From Lingula anatina (lineage: Eukaryota > Brachiopoda > Lingulata > Lingulida > Lingulidae), in NCBI RefSeq assembly GCF_001039355.2, contig NW_019775504.1, positions 245,199 through 309,198 of the forward strand: a DNA stretch of 64,000 bases. The letters run 5' to 3'. The position numbers and the translations under genes are program-made. Below the pieces are notes generated by a model that searched no databases, was not told where the DNA came from, and saw nothing but the letters and a program-made list of their open reading frames with translations. Shown one piece after another: positions 12,479-23,164 of the stretch; positions within the stretch are counted from its first letter, which is position 1; the number at the start of each line of letters is the position of its first letter.

Positions 12479-14413
12479 TTCCAGAGGTTGTCCAAGAACT
12501 GTGAAGACCAGATAGGTCAGATAATCCGTAGTGCGGCGTTGGACTACAGACAGGACCCTGTGCTGGCCAGAGCCTGCGAGAAAGAGGTAGATTAAACATC
12601 TGTGGAGATGTCCTGTTTTTCTGATGTATATTCAGTTTTTAAAGTCTGTTTCTTTGACCATCTGTTTGTAGAATTGATTATCTTATTATCTTATATTATC
12701 ATGTAATTGACTGTCTGGTAGTTGAAACAAAATCAAGGTGATGAAGCTGACAGGGTTCAAAATTAAGGAATAATATCTGTTTACTTCTTTATATATTTTA
12801 ATAATGAAATTTGTAAAATTGATCAATTTATTTGTGAATGAATAAATTTTATTTATTTATTATATATATTTGTCCCCTAGTTGAAGGCATACTGTAGTGA
12901 AGAGGTGGAGAGAGTTCAGAATGGCCAGGGAGGCAAAGGAGAGGTGGAAGAGTGTCTGAAAAATTTAGTAAAACAAAACAAGATAAAACCTAAAAGTGAT
13001 TGCTCAAATGTAAGTATTAGTAGGGATGGTTCTACTCTTAAAATGTTCAAAGGTGAAAACGGTTACTGTAGTAGTACACTTCAAAAAGGCTTGTGCCTGT
13101 TTTAGAAGTAGAGAAAATTTTCTAATATTTAGACCATGGTCTGTATGCACATATATTTTGTATATTTATGTCTCCATCCAGGAAGTAGCCAGGATATTAG
13201 TAGAAGGGAAGACAGATGTCCACTTGGATCCTATCCTACATCAGGCATGTTCAGCTGATCTCAGACATTACTGTGATGGCATAGAACCAGGAGAGGGAAG
13301 ATGTAAGTTGATGGGGCACAGGTGCTGGTCCTGGTATTGACAGATATTCTCTATAGGGACAAAGATACTTGTTTGATTAATGGCATTCTGGCTTACTCCG
13401 GAACATTAAAAAACATTTTTAAAATGTTTTTTCAAGATTATGAAGTGTATTATTGTACAGTAGCAGAGACAGACTAAATGTAACTTATTCTAAAACCATT
13501 ATGACTGATAATGGTCTGCAAACAAGAGAGGTCCTTTCAATAATAAGAGAGAAAAAAAAACTCTGGTGTAAACCTGTTTCTACTGCTGCTGTTGATGCCA
13601 TTACGTCCAAGGGTGAAGCATGTTCATGATGATTGTAAATATTACACTTGTTGGATCATAGTCATTGTAAAATGAACCAGTACTAAAATAAATACATGAT
13701 TGAATAAATGAATATAAAATGCTAAAATAAGTGGCCAGTCGAGAGAAGTTGATAGGTAAGCCATGAGTTTTTTCGTCTCTTTTCCAGTGATGAGTTGTTT
13801 ATTGACAGCTTTGGATGATAGAACAATACGTCTTACTAAACACTGTAGGATATTACTACAACAGAGAGTAGACCTATGGGAGTATGCTGCTAAAGTAAGT
13901 AGACTAAACCTGATAGACATTCAAATTGAAAATTGTTATATTTAAGCTAAGTTAATTATTGATTCTTTATTTATTGGCAAATCATACTTTATTATTAGCT
14001 TTCTATCTTGGAACCATTTCCTTGAAGTCATTTCACTGTTATGTCACTTTTTATTCTATAGATAATATTAAGGCCATGTTAATTGTTTTTTTATGCTTTC
14101 TGGGTCATAGTTTAAAGGTATTTGTCAGTGATAGGCTGCATGTTTGGAAGACATCTTTACTACTGTATCTGTCTCATTTGAGGAGTGTACTGGATGATAG
14201 AAATATTCAGGCCAGATCATCATCACTTGATTTGTTTCCTTTCAGATTGCCCCACCTGAGACAGCAGCAGACTTGTGGGATCAAGTGATGGGGTCGCCTT
14301 CTCGGAACCATTTCCTTTTAATTATCTTCGCTGTTATCTCCGTCATGTTTATTGGAGGACTATGTTGTGGGCGAGTGACAAAACGAGTGACAGCGCAGGC
14401 AAAGAATAAGTGA
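486..14413 (+). CDS. GLG1: GLG1 orthologue (Golgi apparatus protein 1 / cysteine-rich FGF receptor), 5' partial, 22 exons
   Basis: Type I Golgi membrane protein built of cysteine-rich GLG1 repeats; known in vertebrates as CFR, ESL-1 and MG-160. Exons read in one frame: 486-572, 969-1187, 1517-1762, 1965-2151, 3712-3947, 4312-4433, 4928-5029, 5372-5537, 7782-7919, 8200-8349, 8677-8790, 9180-9268, 9873-9987, 10460-10627, 11386-11451, 11664-11787, 12159-12304, 12485-12586, 12881-13009, 13182-13302, 13788-13894, 14246-14413. All have AG/GT borders and matching phases. They give 1033 residues against about 1180 in human GLG1, so the signal peptide and first repeats lie upstream; positions 1-485 are intron. 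Recurrent C-x7-C spacing and segments such as IFSDYRLI and DYKVGHAL match the family. The last exon encodes one membrane helix (NHFLLIIFAVISVMFIGGLC) and a short basic tail RVTKRVTAQAKNK, both typical of GLG1. An additional paralogous exon lies at 6132. The N at 5224 falls in the intron before exon 5372-5537. Confidence 0.95.
3525..3697. mobile_element. MITE family 1, copy 1 (173 bp, 5-bp target duplication)
   Basis: Short element with terminal inverted repeats CTGGGGTAGCGCTAGCA and, at the other end, its near complement ending GCTACCCCAG. It is flanked by a perfect 5-bp direct repeat ATCAC (3520-3524 and 3698-3702). It has no coding capacity. It sits in a GLG1 intron with only 14 bases between its right end and exon 3712, so it supplies or displaces the branch-point region. 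A second copy of the same length is at 9472. Confidence 0.85.
4111..4211. mobile_element. Degraded relic of the AGGGGCAGAT-type MITE
   Basis: This GLG1-intron stretch shares an ordered set of blocks (GGCATCTAATTTTTTC, GTCAAAAATG, GTCAGAAAAT, GGATCCACCCCTG) with the better preserved copy at 44045-44190. The terminal repeats are mostly lost here. The identification rests on shared block order only. Confidence 0.5.
4440..4609. mobile_element. MITE family 2 (about 170 bp, long terminal inverted repeats)
   Basis: The left end begins CCAGTTTCACAAAAAAAACT and the right end reads as its near-perfect reverse complement, giving inverted repeats of about 38 bp that both run into CCCTGGCTNAG. There is no clear target duplication. 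The left end starts 6 bases after the end of GLG1 exon 4312-4433, directly behind the GTAAGA donor. No coding capacity. Confidence 0.7.
5158..5244. repeat. Palindrome pair with CGTCGC repeats around an assembly N
   Basis: Bases 5158-5183 form a 12-bp stem (TGTACAGACACA and its complement) with a 2-base loop. Next come short CGTCGC repeats and the N at 5224, then a perfect 20-bp palindrome GTGAAAATTTAAATTTTCAC at 5225-5244. Self-complementary sequence of this kind commonly breaks assemblies, which would explain the N. It lies in the GLG1 intron before exon 5372. Confidence 0.6.
6132..6324 (+). CDS. GLG1: Duplicated GLG1 exon (alternative or terminal exon)
   Basis: This open segment is paralogous to the preceding exon 5372-5537. 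Both start after a CAG acceptor in the same phase, both open with L-x-x-R-L, and both carry C-x7-C followed 22-24 residues later by a third cysteine. This copy, with LYRKC, is closer to the vertebrate residue pattern here. If spliced at a weak donor (GAT|GTGAAT, exon 6132-6309) it joins exon 7782 in frame, exactly as exon 5372 does, so the two could be mutually exclusive. If not spliced, it stops at TGA 6322-6324, overlapping an AATAAA, and would give a truncated protein without the membrane helix. The exon character is clear; the mode of use is inference. Confidence 0.75.
6316..6321 (+). terminator. Candidate intronic poly(A) signal AATAAA
   Basis: The AATAAA directly precedes, and abuts, the TGA that ends the unspliced reading of the duplicated GLG1 exon. 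It could end a short GLG1 transcript. The hexamer is common in AT-rich DNA, so confidence is limited. Confidence 0.35.
9000..9168. repeat. Imperfect 27-bp minisatellite near a GLG1 acceptor
   Basis: Units based on CTAACACAATAGCTCACCCA recur at about 27-bp spacing, clearest at 9064 and 9091 and in degraded form on both sides. The array ends about 12 bp before the acceptor of exon 9180-9268. Confidence 0.75.
9472..9644. mobile_element. MITE family 1, copy 2 (173 bp, 5-bp target duplication)
   Basis: Same length, orientation and inverted termini as the copy at 3525. It is flanked by a perfect 5-bp direct repeat TATGG (9467-9471 and 9645-9649). A different target sequence with the same duplication length confirms transposition rather than local duplication. 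It lies in the GLG1 intron after exon 9180-9268. Confidence 0.88.
10844..11055. repeat. 53-bp tandem repeat, four copies
   Basis: Copies start at 10844, 10897, 10950 and 11003, each opening CAGATGTCCTATCTCCTGG, and are almost identical. The array runs straight into the inverted-repeat element at 11051, so the unit may have been amplified from that element's edge. It lies within a GLG1 intron. Confidence 0.9.
11051..11217. mobile_element. CATTCAG-type MITE, copy 1 (diverged)
   Basis: It begins GCATTCAGACCCAG and contains CTGTGGACTAATTGGTC. Near the other end the motifs CCATATTTGATCC and GACTAG appear in reverse orientation. The same motifs define the copies at 18850, 49675 and 57592. No coding capacity. 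Confidence 0.55.
12434..12480. repeat. (TTTA)n microsatellite forming a splice acceptor tract
   Basis: About 12 TTTA units end directly at TTCCAG, the acceptor of GLG1 exon 12485-12586. The microsatellite therefore makes up the whole pyrimidine-tract region of this intron. Confidence 0.9.
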
Positions 14414-14526
14414 TCTGTGTTGAAGTTAGTTAAACAAGAAAAAGATAGATGGAGCCACGTGATATTATCATGAACTGCCTTATCTGGCTTCCAGTAGTTT
14501 TGTACTTCCATATCCCTGGGTTAATG

Positions 14527-14586
14527 TCAAGGTCATTGTAAATGGTCAAGGTTATGATCAAGGTCATTGCAGGAGGTCAAAGGTCA
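14527..14586 (+). promoter_or_regulatory. Cluster of nuclear-receptor-type half-sites after the GLG1 stop
   Basis: Two extended half-sites TCAAGGTCA (14527-14535, 14558-14566) and one perfect DR1 element AGGTCAAAGGTCA (14574-14586) lie within 60 bp, starting 114 bp after the GLG1 stop. TCAAGGTCA is the monomer site of ERR/NR5A receptors, and DR1 is bound by HNF4 or RXR dimers. The location is probably 3' UTR, so function is uncertain. Confidence 0.35.
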
Positions 14587-16797
14587 TAGATTGATAGTAT
14601 TACACCCAATGCAAATATTATTGCCACTCCTAACACAACCCTGTTGTAAGTTCAGAAATAGACTGAAAAAATTGTGCATTTCATTGTCTGCTTTCACTGT
14701 CTGATTACCTTCATGAACTTACATACTTTGTTTAACCGTTGCTCTGGCTATAACAGGGCACCTTGAAGGATGCCAGTGATTCGGATGTCTGGCTTGGTTG
14801 AAGAAGGCAACTGGGATGAAGCCATGGAAACTGATAAAGTCCATCAAGGATTGGATATTATGACAGCAGTTCATGCCATGACCTTGGCAAGGTCCTATGA
14901 TTGATTGATTGATTGATTGTACATTACCCCAGGGATATGTGGAAAGGTTGGCTATTTGATGCTGTTCTGTCTTCAGACAAAAAGGTGGTGGTCTCTATTT
15001 CTCAACTCAGAAGACTGCTTTGAAAAAATGTTTGCTTATGCCATCGATAAAATTGCATAATTTCTCCACGGTTTTATTGACAAAGACTGGGTATTGTGCA
15101 GTTTGAGATGATATATTGTCTTGTTGAAATGTGTTCTGTATCTTGTTGTATTGTCCTCCAGATCTCGTCACATTATTGTGCTGTTATTGCTGAAAAAAAA
15201 AATAACTGTCATATGTAAGAAAGTGAAGATGAGGAAGAGTGTCATAATATGTACTATGTTGTTGTTATGTCCTGGGAAGTATTCTCAAGGTTGGATTTTT
15301 TTCATCACTGCCTTGCTTAAAAAAAACCCTCACAAATATTGAAAATTTGCCAACAAATGCCAAAGGGATTTTTCTTTTTGCTTGTTGAATGAAAACAAAG
15401 ATAGATTTTAAAAAAAATAGAGTTAGTGAAAAGCATGTCAAAGCTTCTGCAGTAATTTGACATTTCAGCAGTGGAAAGAGAAGAAATTTGTCTCAATATT
15501 TCAAGACCAGAGAGGAATCACTTCAGTAAAGGCCACAAGGCAGTGCATGCACCTTTGATTATATTTATTTCAAGCTCATATGAATAAAATGGTAGCCAAG
15601 ATGTCTAAATGAACGAAATACTCTACTGAAAATAATAGACAACGAACATAACTTGAGAATACTTCCTATGTCAAGGCTGTCCTGCTTAAGGTCTTTGGTG
15701 CTGCTGATACGTACATCCACACATTCTTCAGTGTTAATTTATTTTCATGTGGTAGTTGAACTTTATTTTATTATAGCTTTTTAACATCACCCTGACTTTC
15801 AGAGTACTCATGTTGTAGCCGCTTTCTTATTCATGCCAATGTTTTCTTGACACCATTTTAGGTGAATTGAAATATTTAAGGTATACTGAGGCCTGTTTCA
15901 TAAAAAAAATTTGGCAAATCCAAAATCGATCTTGTCAAAGATTGTCCAGGGTTTTAACCCAGAAGACATTTAAATAGAATCAAAAAGGCAGATTGCCTCT
16001 TTTTTTTTTTTTTTTTTTTTTTTTGTCTTCAAGCAAGTCTCCACAGCAAACTATAAGATTGTCTTCACAATAACACTGAATGTTGCCTTCATAAACAACA
16101 ATAGCCTACATAGTTGATCCACCTATATTTAATTTAATAGTGGGCCAGCTAAGATCTAAGACAAGTATCATTATCGCAAAGTCAACTAAAGTAAGCCGGC
16201 TGTCAGATTTTTAGCAGTCCAAGCTAAAACCAAAAAACTTACGATATATTTGTACAGCAGGCCCCCAGCTATAGTAAGATAGGCACCATTTGGCCCCTGA
16301 TTTTCAGGGTGACTTTTGCACCAAAGAGATTTCTCTTCATTTTCTGCTAAGATTCTCATTAGACAACAGTTTCTGATCAATACAGAGGTAGAAGGAGAAT
16401 TAGAATCAAATTCTTAATATTCACTCTATTCAGTTCAGTAGATATTATATGTAGTATGTATATATAAGTCTTTATTTTATGGGGGGAATGGGTGATTATC
16501 TAACAGAAATGATTTATTTTGAAACCACAGATGTATTTCTTGTAGAACATATATATATTCTGTGACATGTGTTAAACTTTTCAAGACCGAGTGTCCTGTT
16601 TCAACTGCTGTGCTTGTTTTGTAGTCCAGTTTCAATAGTTTGTATTGTATTATAGGTGCTTTTTTGGGGGTGGGGGTGTTTTGTACAGGCTACCAGTTTG
16701 AGATAGAGAAACATTTAATTCCGTTCCATGCCAACCCACCGTTTAGATCCATGAGGCCCTGAACACATCTTGCTGAACACTTTTCTGCTTCATACTA

Positions 16798-16946
16798 CAT
16801 TGACTGGTCCTAACATGTTACTACACTATTGGGGTGGGGGGGGGGGGGGTACTCTCCACATATTTAACAGGTCATTGACTGGTCCTAACATGTTACTACA
16901 CTATTGGGGGGGTGGGGGGGTACTCTCCACATATTTAACAGGTCAT
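16798..16946. repeat. 75-bp tandem duplication with poly(G) core
   Basis: Two copies starting CATTGACTGGTCCTAACATG (16798, 16873) each contain a long G run of different length. A third, partial copy begins near 16946. Non-coding. Confidence 0.85.
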
Positions 16947-18849
16947 TGCCTGTTATAACACTCTGGGGGTTTCACTCACTTTCACAGGTTCACCTCTAGA
17001 TATTTTGACCTATCAGATTTAATCTAGTTGACAAGCCATGTTGAGTATAGGGATTTTTGAAAATTACACCCTTATGCAAGAGCCAGAATATTGTTTTGTC
17101 AATCTCTCAAGTGGTGTGAAACAGAAAAGTGTGTGGTACAGTGTGAAAGGGGCTTGAGATTATTATGCAGGTTTATCACAGGAAGGTAAGGTGTTGTCAC
17201 GTTCTGCGTGTTCTGCCTTACGATGCTCTGTGAAACATTGGCTGTCCACCAGAGTTTTTTCTACCAGTAAAGTAGAGTTGTAAAAAATGTACAAAATAAG
17301 CAATGCAACTGGATGTTAGATTTACATGTGGGAGGTTTCCTTTTTTGAATGTATTTATTTTATTCATATGTAAATGATCTTTTTGATGGGTGAGCTTGAT
17401 TGGAAGAACATTTCTCCTTTGTGCAATTCTTGGTAAAATCAAACCTTGTGGAGTAGAACTGAAATATTGTAGGCAATTTTGAAATTGTGGTGGGCACAAC
17501 TTTTTCAGCAGCATTTTCATAATTTCTATACATTTGTAAAGTGTCATGGTTGTAGCTTTTTATCATTCCAAAAAGTTGATTTTGATATCCAGGTGTTGTA
17601 GTTCTCTTTGTTATATAACAGCTGAGTATTTCATAGCCAGTATACTCCCAATAACCAAAGCTTGGTAAGTTGTACTTTGTTTAGGTTGTTTTGATTACCT
17701 GATCAGGGCTTATTTTTCTCTACACATGTTTTGTTGTGGATTATAAATGGCTTGATTATTGTACAAAAAAAAAATAGAATAGTTTGGAGAATTGCAATTA
17801 TTCCTTCTTTGTCTGTTGCAAGTCTGCTACACTGATGGCTTTAACTGTGTTTACTTGCTAATGCTTACCAGAGCTATTACTTGAACCCAGGGCTGGTTTT
17901 AAAAAAGAACTTGAGACCAAAAATTGATTGTAACTTGTAGGTCCAGTGTACACTCTACTTGGACGTTTTAATAAGATGTTTTAGACCAAAAGTTGGTCTA
18001 TTTCATTGTTTCGGAAATACTGTTATCCCTAATTGAAGTAGACTAAAATTTAAGTCTAAAAATTAAGACCATCGTACGGTCTCAAGTTTTTTTTCTAAAC
18101 TAGCCCCTTGTGATGTCATTTGTTATACATAGTAGGGGCTCCTTTTCAGAATCTACATTATAATACATAGTAGGGGCTGCTTTTCATATATCTATATCAT
18201 GGAAGGAGACAACTGGAGAGGGGGAGGGGAGGAGGGGGTCACTGAGGTCACATATTATGCCCATTTAGCACACAATTCAATACTTGTATATTGGGTCAGG
18301 GTTTCAGAATTATCAAACCATATTCAGATTTTGTCTCTATTGTTATGTAGAACACATGATATTCAATATCTATATCCCCAGTATTCCTACAAACTCTCAG
18401 TAAGACATCCTGAATGTCAGAGGTCACTGGAAGAACTGACTTCTGTTATCAGCATGCCTATGTTGTTTCCTGTAGCACTTCGGTTTTCAGAGGTTTCTGA
18501 AACTTCTATTATGAGCATGTTTCTGGTATTGCCAATTTGTGCAAGTACAGTGGCATGCCAATAATAGAGGAGCTTTCACTGGCCTTTGATATTCAGTGTG
18601 TGATATATCATTAGTTATCACAGTATGTTCCCATAACGTAATCTTGTTTTGTTTTGTTATGAAATAGATAGGGAGAGGATTGTATGCTTTATTTCATAAT
18701 ATATATAAGAAAATACTAATGATACCATGAGGCCAAGTTATAGGTGGGTGTAATATTAACAAGTAGAATTAGTTTGCTTGTAACTTAAGGTGCAGTCAAC
18801 ATATGTATATATGTATATGGTGTATTATGTCAATGTGGACACTAAGGCC

Positions 18850-19016
18850 CCATTCAGAATTGGGGATTAACTAGTCCGAGGGTCAAATATGGCGATCCAA
18901 TTCAAAGCTTGTCGCCTAATCCGCTAATAGACACTGAATAGATATCCCGTGGGGAAGTATTCAAGTGGGTCGGCCATATTTGACCCTCGGACTAGTTAGT
19001 CCCCTATTCTGAATGG
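18850..19016. mobile_element. CATTCAG-type MITE, copy 2 (best preserved)
   Basis: Terminal inverted repeats of about 44 bp: left 18850-18893 begins CCATTCAGAATTGGGGATTA; right 18973-19016 is the reverse complement of a near-identical sequence. Each arm contains ACTAACTAGTCC-type and GGTCAAATATGG motifs. No clear target duplication is visible. Confidence 0.75.
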
Positions 19017-19736
19017 AGACTGATATGGAGATGCTGTGGATAGGAAGCTGGGGTGAATACAAGGCATGTTTACTCCAGTTTTAACTTAGACCAAGATATG
19101 AAGTTGCAAGTTTTTGGGAGCAAGACTGTTTTCTGGTTTATGTTAATTCCTCTGTGGATTAAAACATTTGTTTTGTTTATTTGTATTTAGGTGCAGAGAC
19201 AGTCGTCAGCAGGTTGGTCACAGCACTTGTAGACTTGCATTTATGTTCTCTTTGTGAATTGAGATTAGAAAATGGTTGAGTTTTGGTACTGATCTATTAT
19301 GACCCAATTTGTAGACTAGACCACATAGACACTAAAGTACACTTTTACTACACTTGTAAAGAAAATAGAGCAAGTGCCTGTATGTAGTTTATATTCTGAA
19401 AGCACGGTGACTGGAGTTTTGCTGCTATGTAGTGATATATATGTATATAGATAAAACCTGAAGTACGCTTCTCAACTAGAATAGGAGATAGGTATCATCT
19501 AAAGTTGATTTATTTTATTTTATTTTCCTTATTTCTGAAAGCACTGAGGATGTATACAGCGCTATAATGTTAATGTACAGGTTAAGATATGATTATCCTT
19601 TTCAAATCAAAATTTAGATTTGGAATGCGTATTAGTGGGTCACTTTATTGTACATTCAGATTTACAAAGGCTGTTTCAATAAAATAATTTAACATGTCTT
19701 TGTGTTGGTATTTATTAATTGACTTGATAACTGACT

Positions 19737-19762
19737 CACTCTCTCTCTCTCTCTCTCTCTCT
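19737..19762. repeat. (CT)n microsatellite
   Basis: Uninterrupted CT dinucleotides in the spacer upstream of the sulfotransferase gene. Confidence 0.95.
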
Positions 19763-19789
19763 TCACATCTCGAGTTTATTATCTTAGCT

Positions 19790-19999
19790 CTATTCCCATA
19801 GATTTTAGATCGATCTATCCCCGCGGGGAGTATCACTAGATTACTTTCAGATAATCCGACTTAAATGTCCGTCCCGCCTACTACAAGCTGTAAGGGGGTA
19901 ATTAACTTTCGTGTCCGCCCGGCTGACAGCTATTTAGCGTGAACCCCCAGGGAGTTAGGTCGATCTAAAGTAGGTCGATCTAATCTATGGAAATGGGGT
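19790..19999. mobile_element. MITE family CCATTCC/TTCCCAT, copy 1
   Basis: The ends are inverted: CTATTCCCATAGATT at the left and AATCTATGGAAATGGGG at the right, with GATCGATCT-type motifs just inside. The core CTTAAATGTCCGTC and GGGGGTAATTA is shared in order with the element at 43524-43757. No coding capacity. Confidence 0.65.
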
Positions 20000-21236
20000 G
20001 TTAGTTGAAAGTTGAGTTAATGAATTTAATATATTAAATATAAAAAATACATATCTTTATTTATTTATCTATTATACTCGGGATATTCTTTGATTTAGAC
20101 GATTCGTCAGCATCTGAAAGATACAGAAGGGGAGTCAGTTAAAAGCTAACATGCACTTGAACTTTCAACACTGCACTTACAATGGAAGTGTGCATGTTAC
20201 ATTTATCACGTACAGAGATAACAACGATAATTATATGATGCGAATGCCGGGACAGAAGCTTCATTATAGACCAAAACGTCTCTAATATGAAGAGGGAACG
20301 ACTGGTGTCTAAAAATAAATAGAATAATTTCTGCTCATTTACAGCTATTTTTTCGCAATTTGATCACTGCAGGGGTTAACGAGTGGAGGGGGGGGGGGGC
20401 GGGCGGGTAGAGACGCCATTGTAAAGCGTAATACAGCAGGGACGACGTTGTACGGTGTGCTGGAGGTAGAGGGATTCATTCAGGATTATATCGTTGTATT
20501 AATTTTTTTCGCTTTTAGCAGAGATCTACACTTTAATACAGCCAAGAGCTTTATTCTCGATTTAAAACATAATTGTACACATTTGCTGATAAACAAACAG
20601 AGAACAGTCTGCACTTTAAAGAACAGGGTACGCAAGGAATTTTTTTAATTTATTAAAATTTATTTACTTCACCTCGATCGGTAAATATAAAACAGTAAAC
20701 GAGGACGATTATACTATTTTATGCTGGGCAGTCTGAGAATTGCTTGAGTTTGCCTCGTTTGTCTCGTTATATATTTGGAGAAAGGGGCACCTCAGAAACG
20801 GACATGTGCCCACCACGTCCTCCTCTGTTTGTGTCCCTAATGAATAAAGATTGTGTTTTTATCTTCCCCGTCCTCTGTCGCAATCACGGCGCGTGACGAC
20901 CCGCTATTATCACGTTGGTCAGAGACAATGGCGCTTTTATCTACCGTAAAAGTAAGTCATGATCATTCACATCGTGTTTCTCCACAAAGATATATCTCTG
21001 CAACCTGTGATGAATATACACGCCAGAGAGGTCGAGCTAGTTCATGGAGGAACATTCAACACGTACGGAACGCAAATCTATTGGAAGTCCTGCTTCACTG
21101 TGGTGGTTTGGTGAAAAAGCCTGAAAGACGAGTTCCAAGCGTATTTATACCCTAAGAGCTGCGTTCCCGGATCGACAAAAACCACCGAGAAACACGTAAA
21201 AGTTGGAGGTTGCTTGAAGGCAACGCGGCTGTGGAT

Positions 21237-22914
21237 ATGGTCTTAAGATGGAGACTCCCCTCTGTGCTTAGTATTTGTCGTCTGCCTGTTATCATTATCG
21301 GACTGTTGCCCTGTCTAGTTTTCTTGTTTTTACTTTATGGAACAGGTAAGTTTGGTAGTGAATCAGTGTGAATTTTGTGTTAAAATGCCAGGCCTCACAA
21401 TCCTTCTTCTAAAAATGTGAAAAATGCTTCCTATAAGATGATATGTTATCCATTATAACAAATCTTTTGGAGACAAAAAGAGCCTATACTGTCTACTTTC
21501 ATTTTGTTTCAGCAAAAAACTTGGCATTTCTGTCAGAGGAGAAAATCGTACCTAGTTTGAAGGTATGTTTTGCATTTACAAAGCGTCAGTTTGAGCTGCC
21601 TTTGCATGTCTACTGTCGATCTTGTATTTCAAGGTACCTGTACAACGCGTTTTTATGCGAAGTAAACAGTAGGATCCCTCTCTTCCATTTTGTAATTTTA
21701 AAAAGATTGAGATTTTTCTTGATAATAGGAAAACGCACGCAGCACGCACTATTTTCATTATGGGAGATGTATGTAAGGAGCTGTATTCTGGGGAAAGTTT
21801 ATGGTCTTATTAATTGAAAGTACCAGTGAGACGTTTGTTGATTTCTTGGAGATTTTGAGTAGTCCTGAAAAGTATCGTTTGTTTGCAGGGAGGGCAGGTT
21901 CTTATTGAATTTCTGCCTTCTAAATAGAGATCATTAACGAAATCTGTCGTCTAATTAATTTTTTCTCTTAGAGTAGTTTTCAGTATTCATAATAAGCACA
22001 AATTTAACAGTGATCATTTGGCCAATTTTTTTTTGCAGACTGACTGTACGACTTATGCATGGGATGATGTTCCAAAAGACTGGGCACAGCTCATCCAATC
22101 ACGAAGGCAGACAGCTGAGCAGACGTGTGTCAATGACCACCCTGTCAGACCGTCTGCCAAACAACAGATGTTCAATCGGTCCATTGTCACCGACTTCATG
22201 TTCGTTGACGATCGTCATGGGATAATATGGTGTGAGATTCCGAAGATCGGCTGCACAAATTGGCGCCGTGTGCTGCTAGCTCTTAATGGAAACGTTGACA
22301 AAACAATTTATAATAAAATCGAAGGTGGGCGTGTCCACGGGCCGCTTCGCCCCTTTATCCCCGCCCTCAAAGGATTCACAGACAACGGTATAGAGTTTCG
22401 CCTTAAAAATTACCTAAAAGTGATTTTTGTCCGTCATCCTTTCGAACGACTCGTTTCAGCGTTCAAGTCAAAATTGGAAGGCAGAAACGAATATTACAGT
22501 CACGGAGTTGGGCGTGAAATTGCCCTGAAATTTGAAAAAGAGATTAACCTCGGTGCCCTGAAAACAGGTCTAGGGATTTCCTACGACGGTTATGCACGGT
22601 ATATTGTTAAAAAAGCCAAAAACGAAAAAGTTGAATTAGACCGCCACTGGAGGCAGTACCATAAACTGTGCAATCCCTGTGACGTAAACTATGACGTCAT
22701 AGGTCACTACAGCTCCATAGAAGAGGACGCTAACAATGTACTGCGGTTGGTGAGAGCGGATGAAGATATTCAGTACCCAAAATCCCGACAAAATACGAGC
22801 AGCTCCATCATTTGGAAAGAATACTATAAAAATGTCTCGGAATCCCTTTTGCAGAAATTATGGGACGTTTATAAAGTGGACAGTGAGATGTTTGGTTACG
22901 AAAGAGAGATTTAG
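21237..22914 (+). CDS. Carbohydrate sulfotransferase, HNK-1 family (CHST8-14-like)
   Basis: Golgi type II enzyme expected to move sulfate from PAPS to a glycan such as chondroitin/dermatan or terminal GalNAc. Exons 21237-21345, 21513-21562 and 22039-22914 join in phase to 344 residues, close to the usual family length. The start was chosen because it gives a short basic N-terminus and a signal anchor at about residues 18-34. The 5'-phosphosulfate loop is IPKIGCTNWRRVL (120-132) and the 3'-phosphate site is FVRHPFERLVSAFKSKL (183-199). The family C-terminal block LCNPCDVNYDVIGHY follows. N-glycosylation sequons include NRS and NVS. Acceptor specificity (CHST11, 12, 13 or 14 type) cannot be told from sequence alone. 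An AATAAA lies about 245 bp past the stop. Confidence 0.92.
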
Positions 22915-23158
22915 TTCTTATATACTGTAGAGTAAGAAAACAGGCAGCATAGAATAGTAGCAGTTCTATTCTCAGTTTTTACATACAACTTGGATGATTT
23001 AAAAACTGTTCCCACTTACTGATTATCGTGATCGAAAATGTGCAGACTACAACATAAATATCCATTTTTGTTTGCACTTGTACATGTCTCACACTTGAGA
23101 ATAATTTGATATAATTCTACATTTTCAGTTTAATCATTTTAAGTACGTATTTTTATGC

Positions 23159-23164
23159 AATAAA
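23159..23164 (+). terminator. Poly(A) signal of the sulfotransferase gene
   Basis: AATAAA 245 bp after the stop codon and the first canonical hexamer downstream of it. Confidence 0.55.

Larger units (their letters stand above)
14414..21236. other. GLG1 3' flank and intergenic spacer
   Basis: I see no convincing coding exon here. The first part must contain the GLG1 3' UTR; candidate AATAAA hexamers lie at 15583 and 19679. The rest holds poly(T), G-rich tandem units, two MITE-like elements and a CT microsatellite. From about 20350 the sequence becomes richer in GC and CpG, as expected for the promoter and leader of the sulfotransferase gene. An open frame at 20853-21155 there shows no family features. 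Confidence 0.6.

Noticed and set aside
20853-21155. 100-residue open frame upstream of the sulfotransferase gene
   Set aside because: It lies in the CpG-rich leader region, with no homology, no splice logic and ordinary composition; probably 5' UTR.
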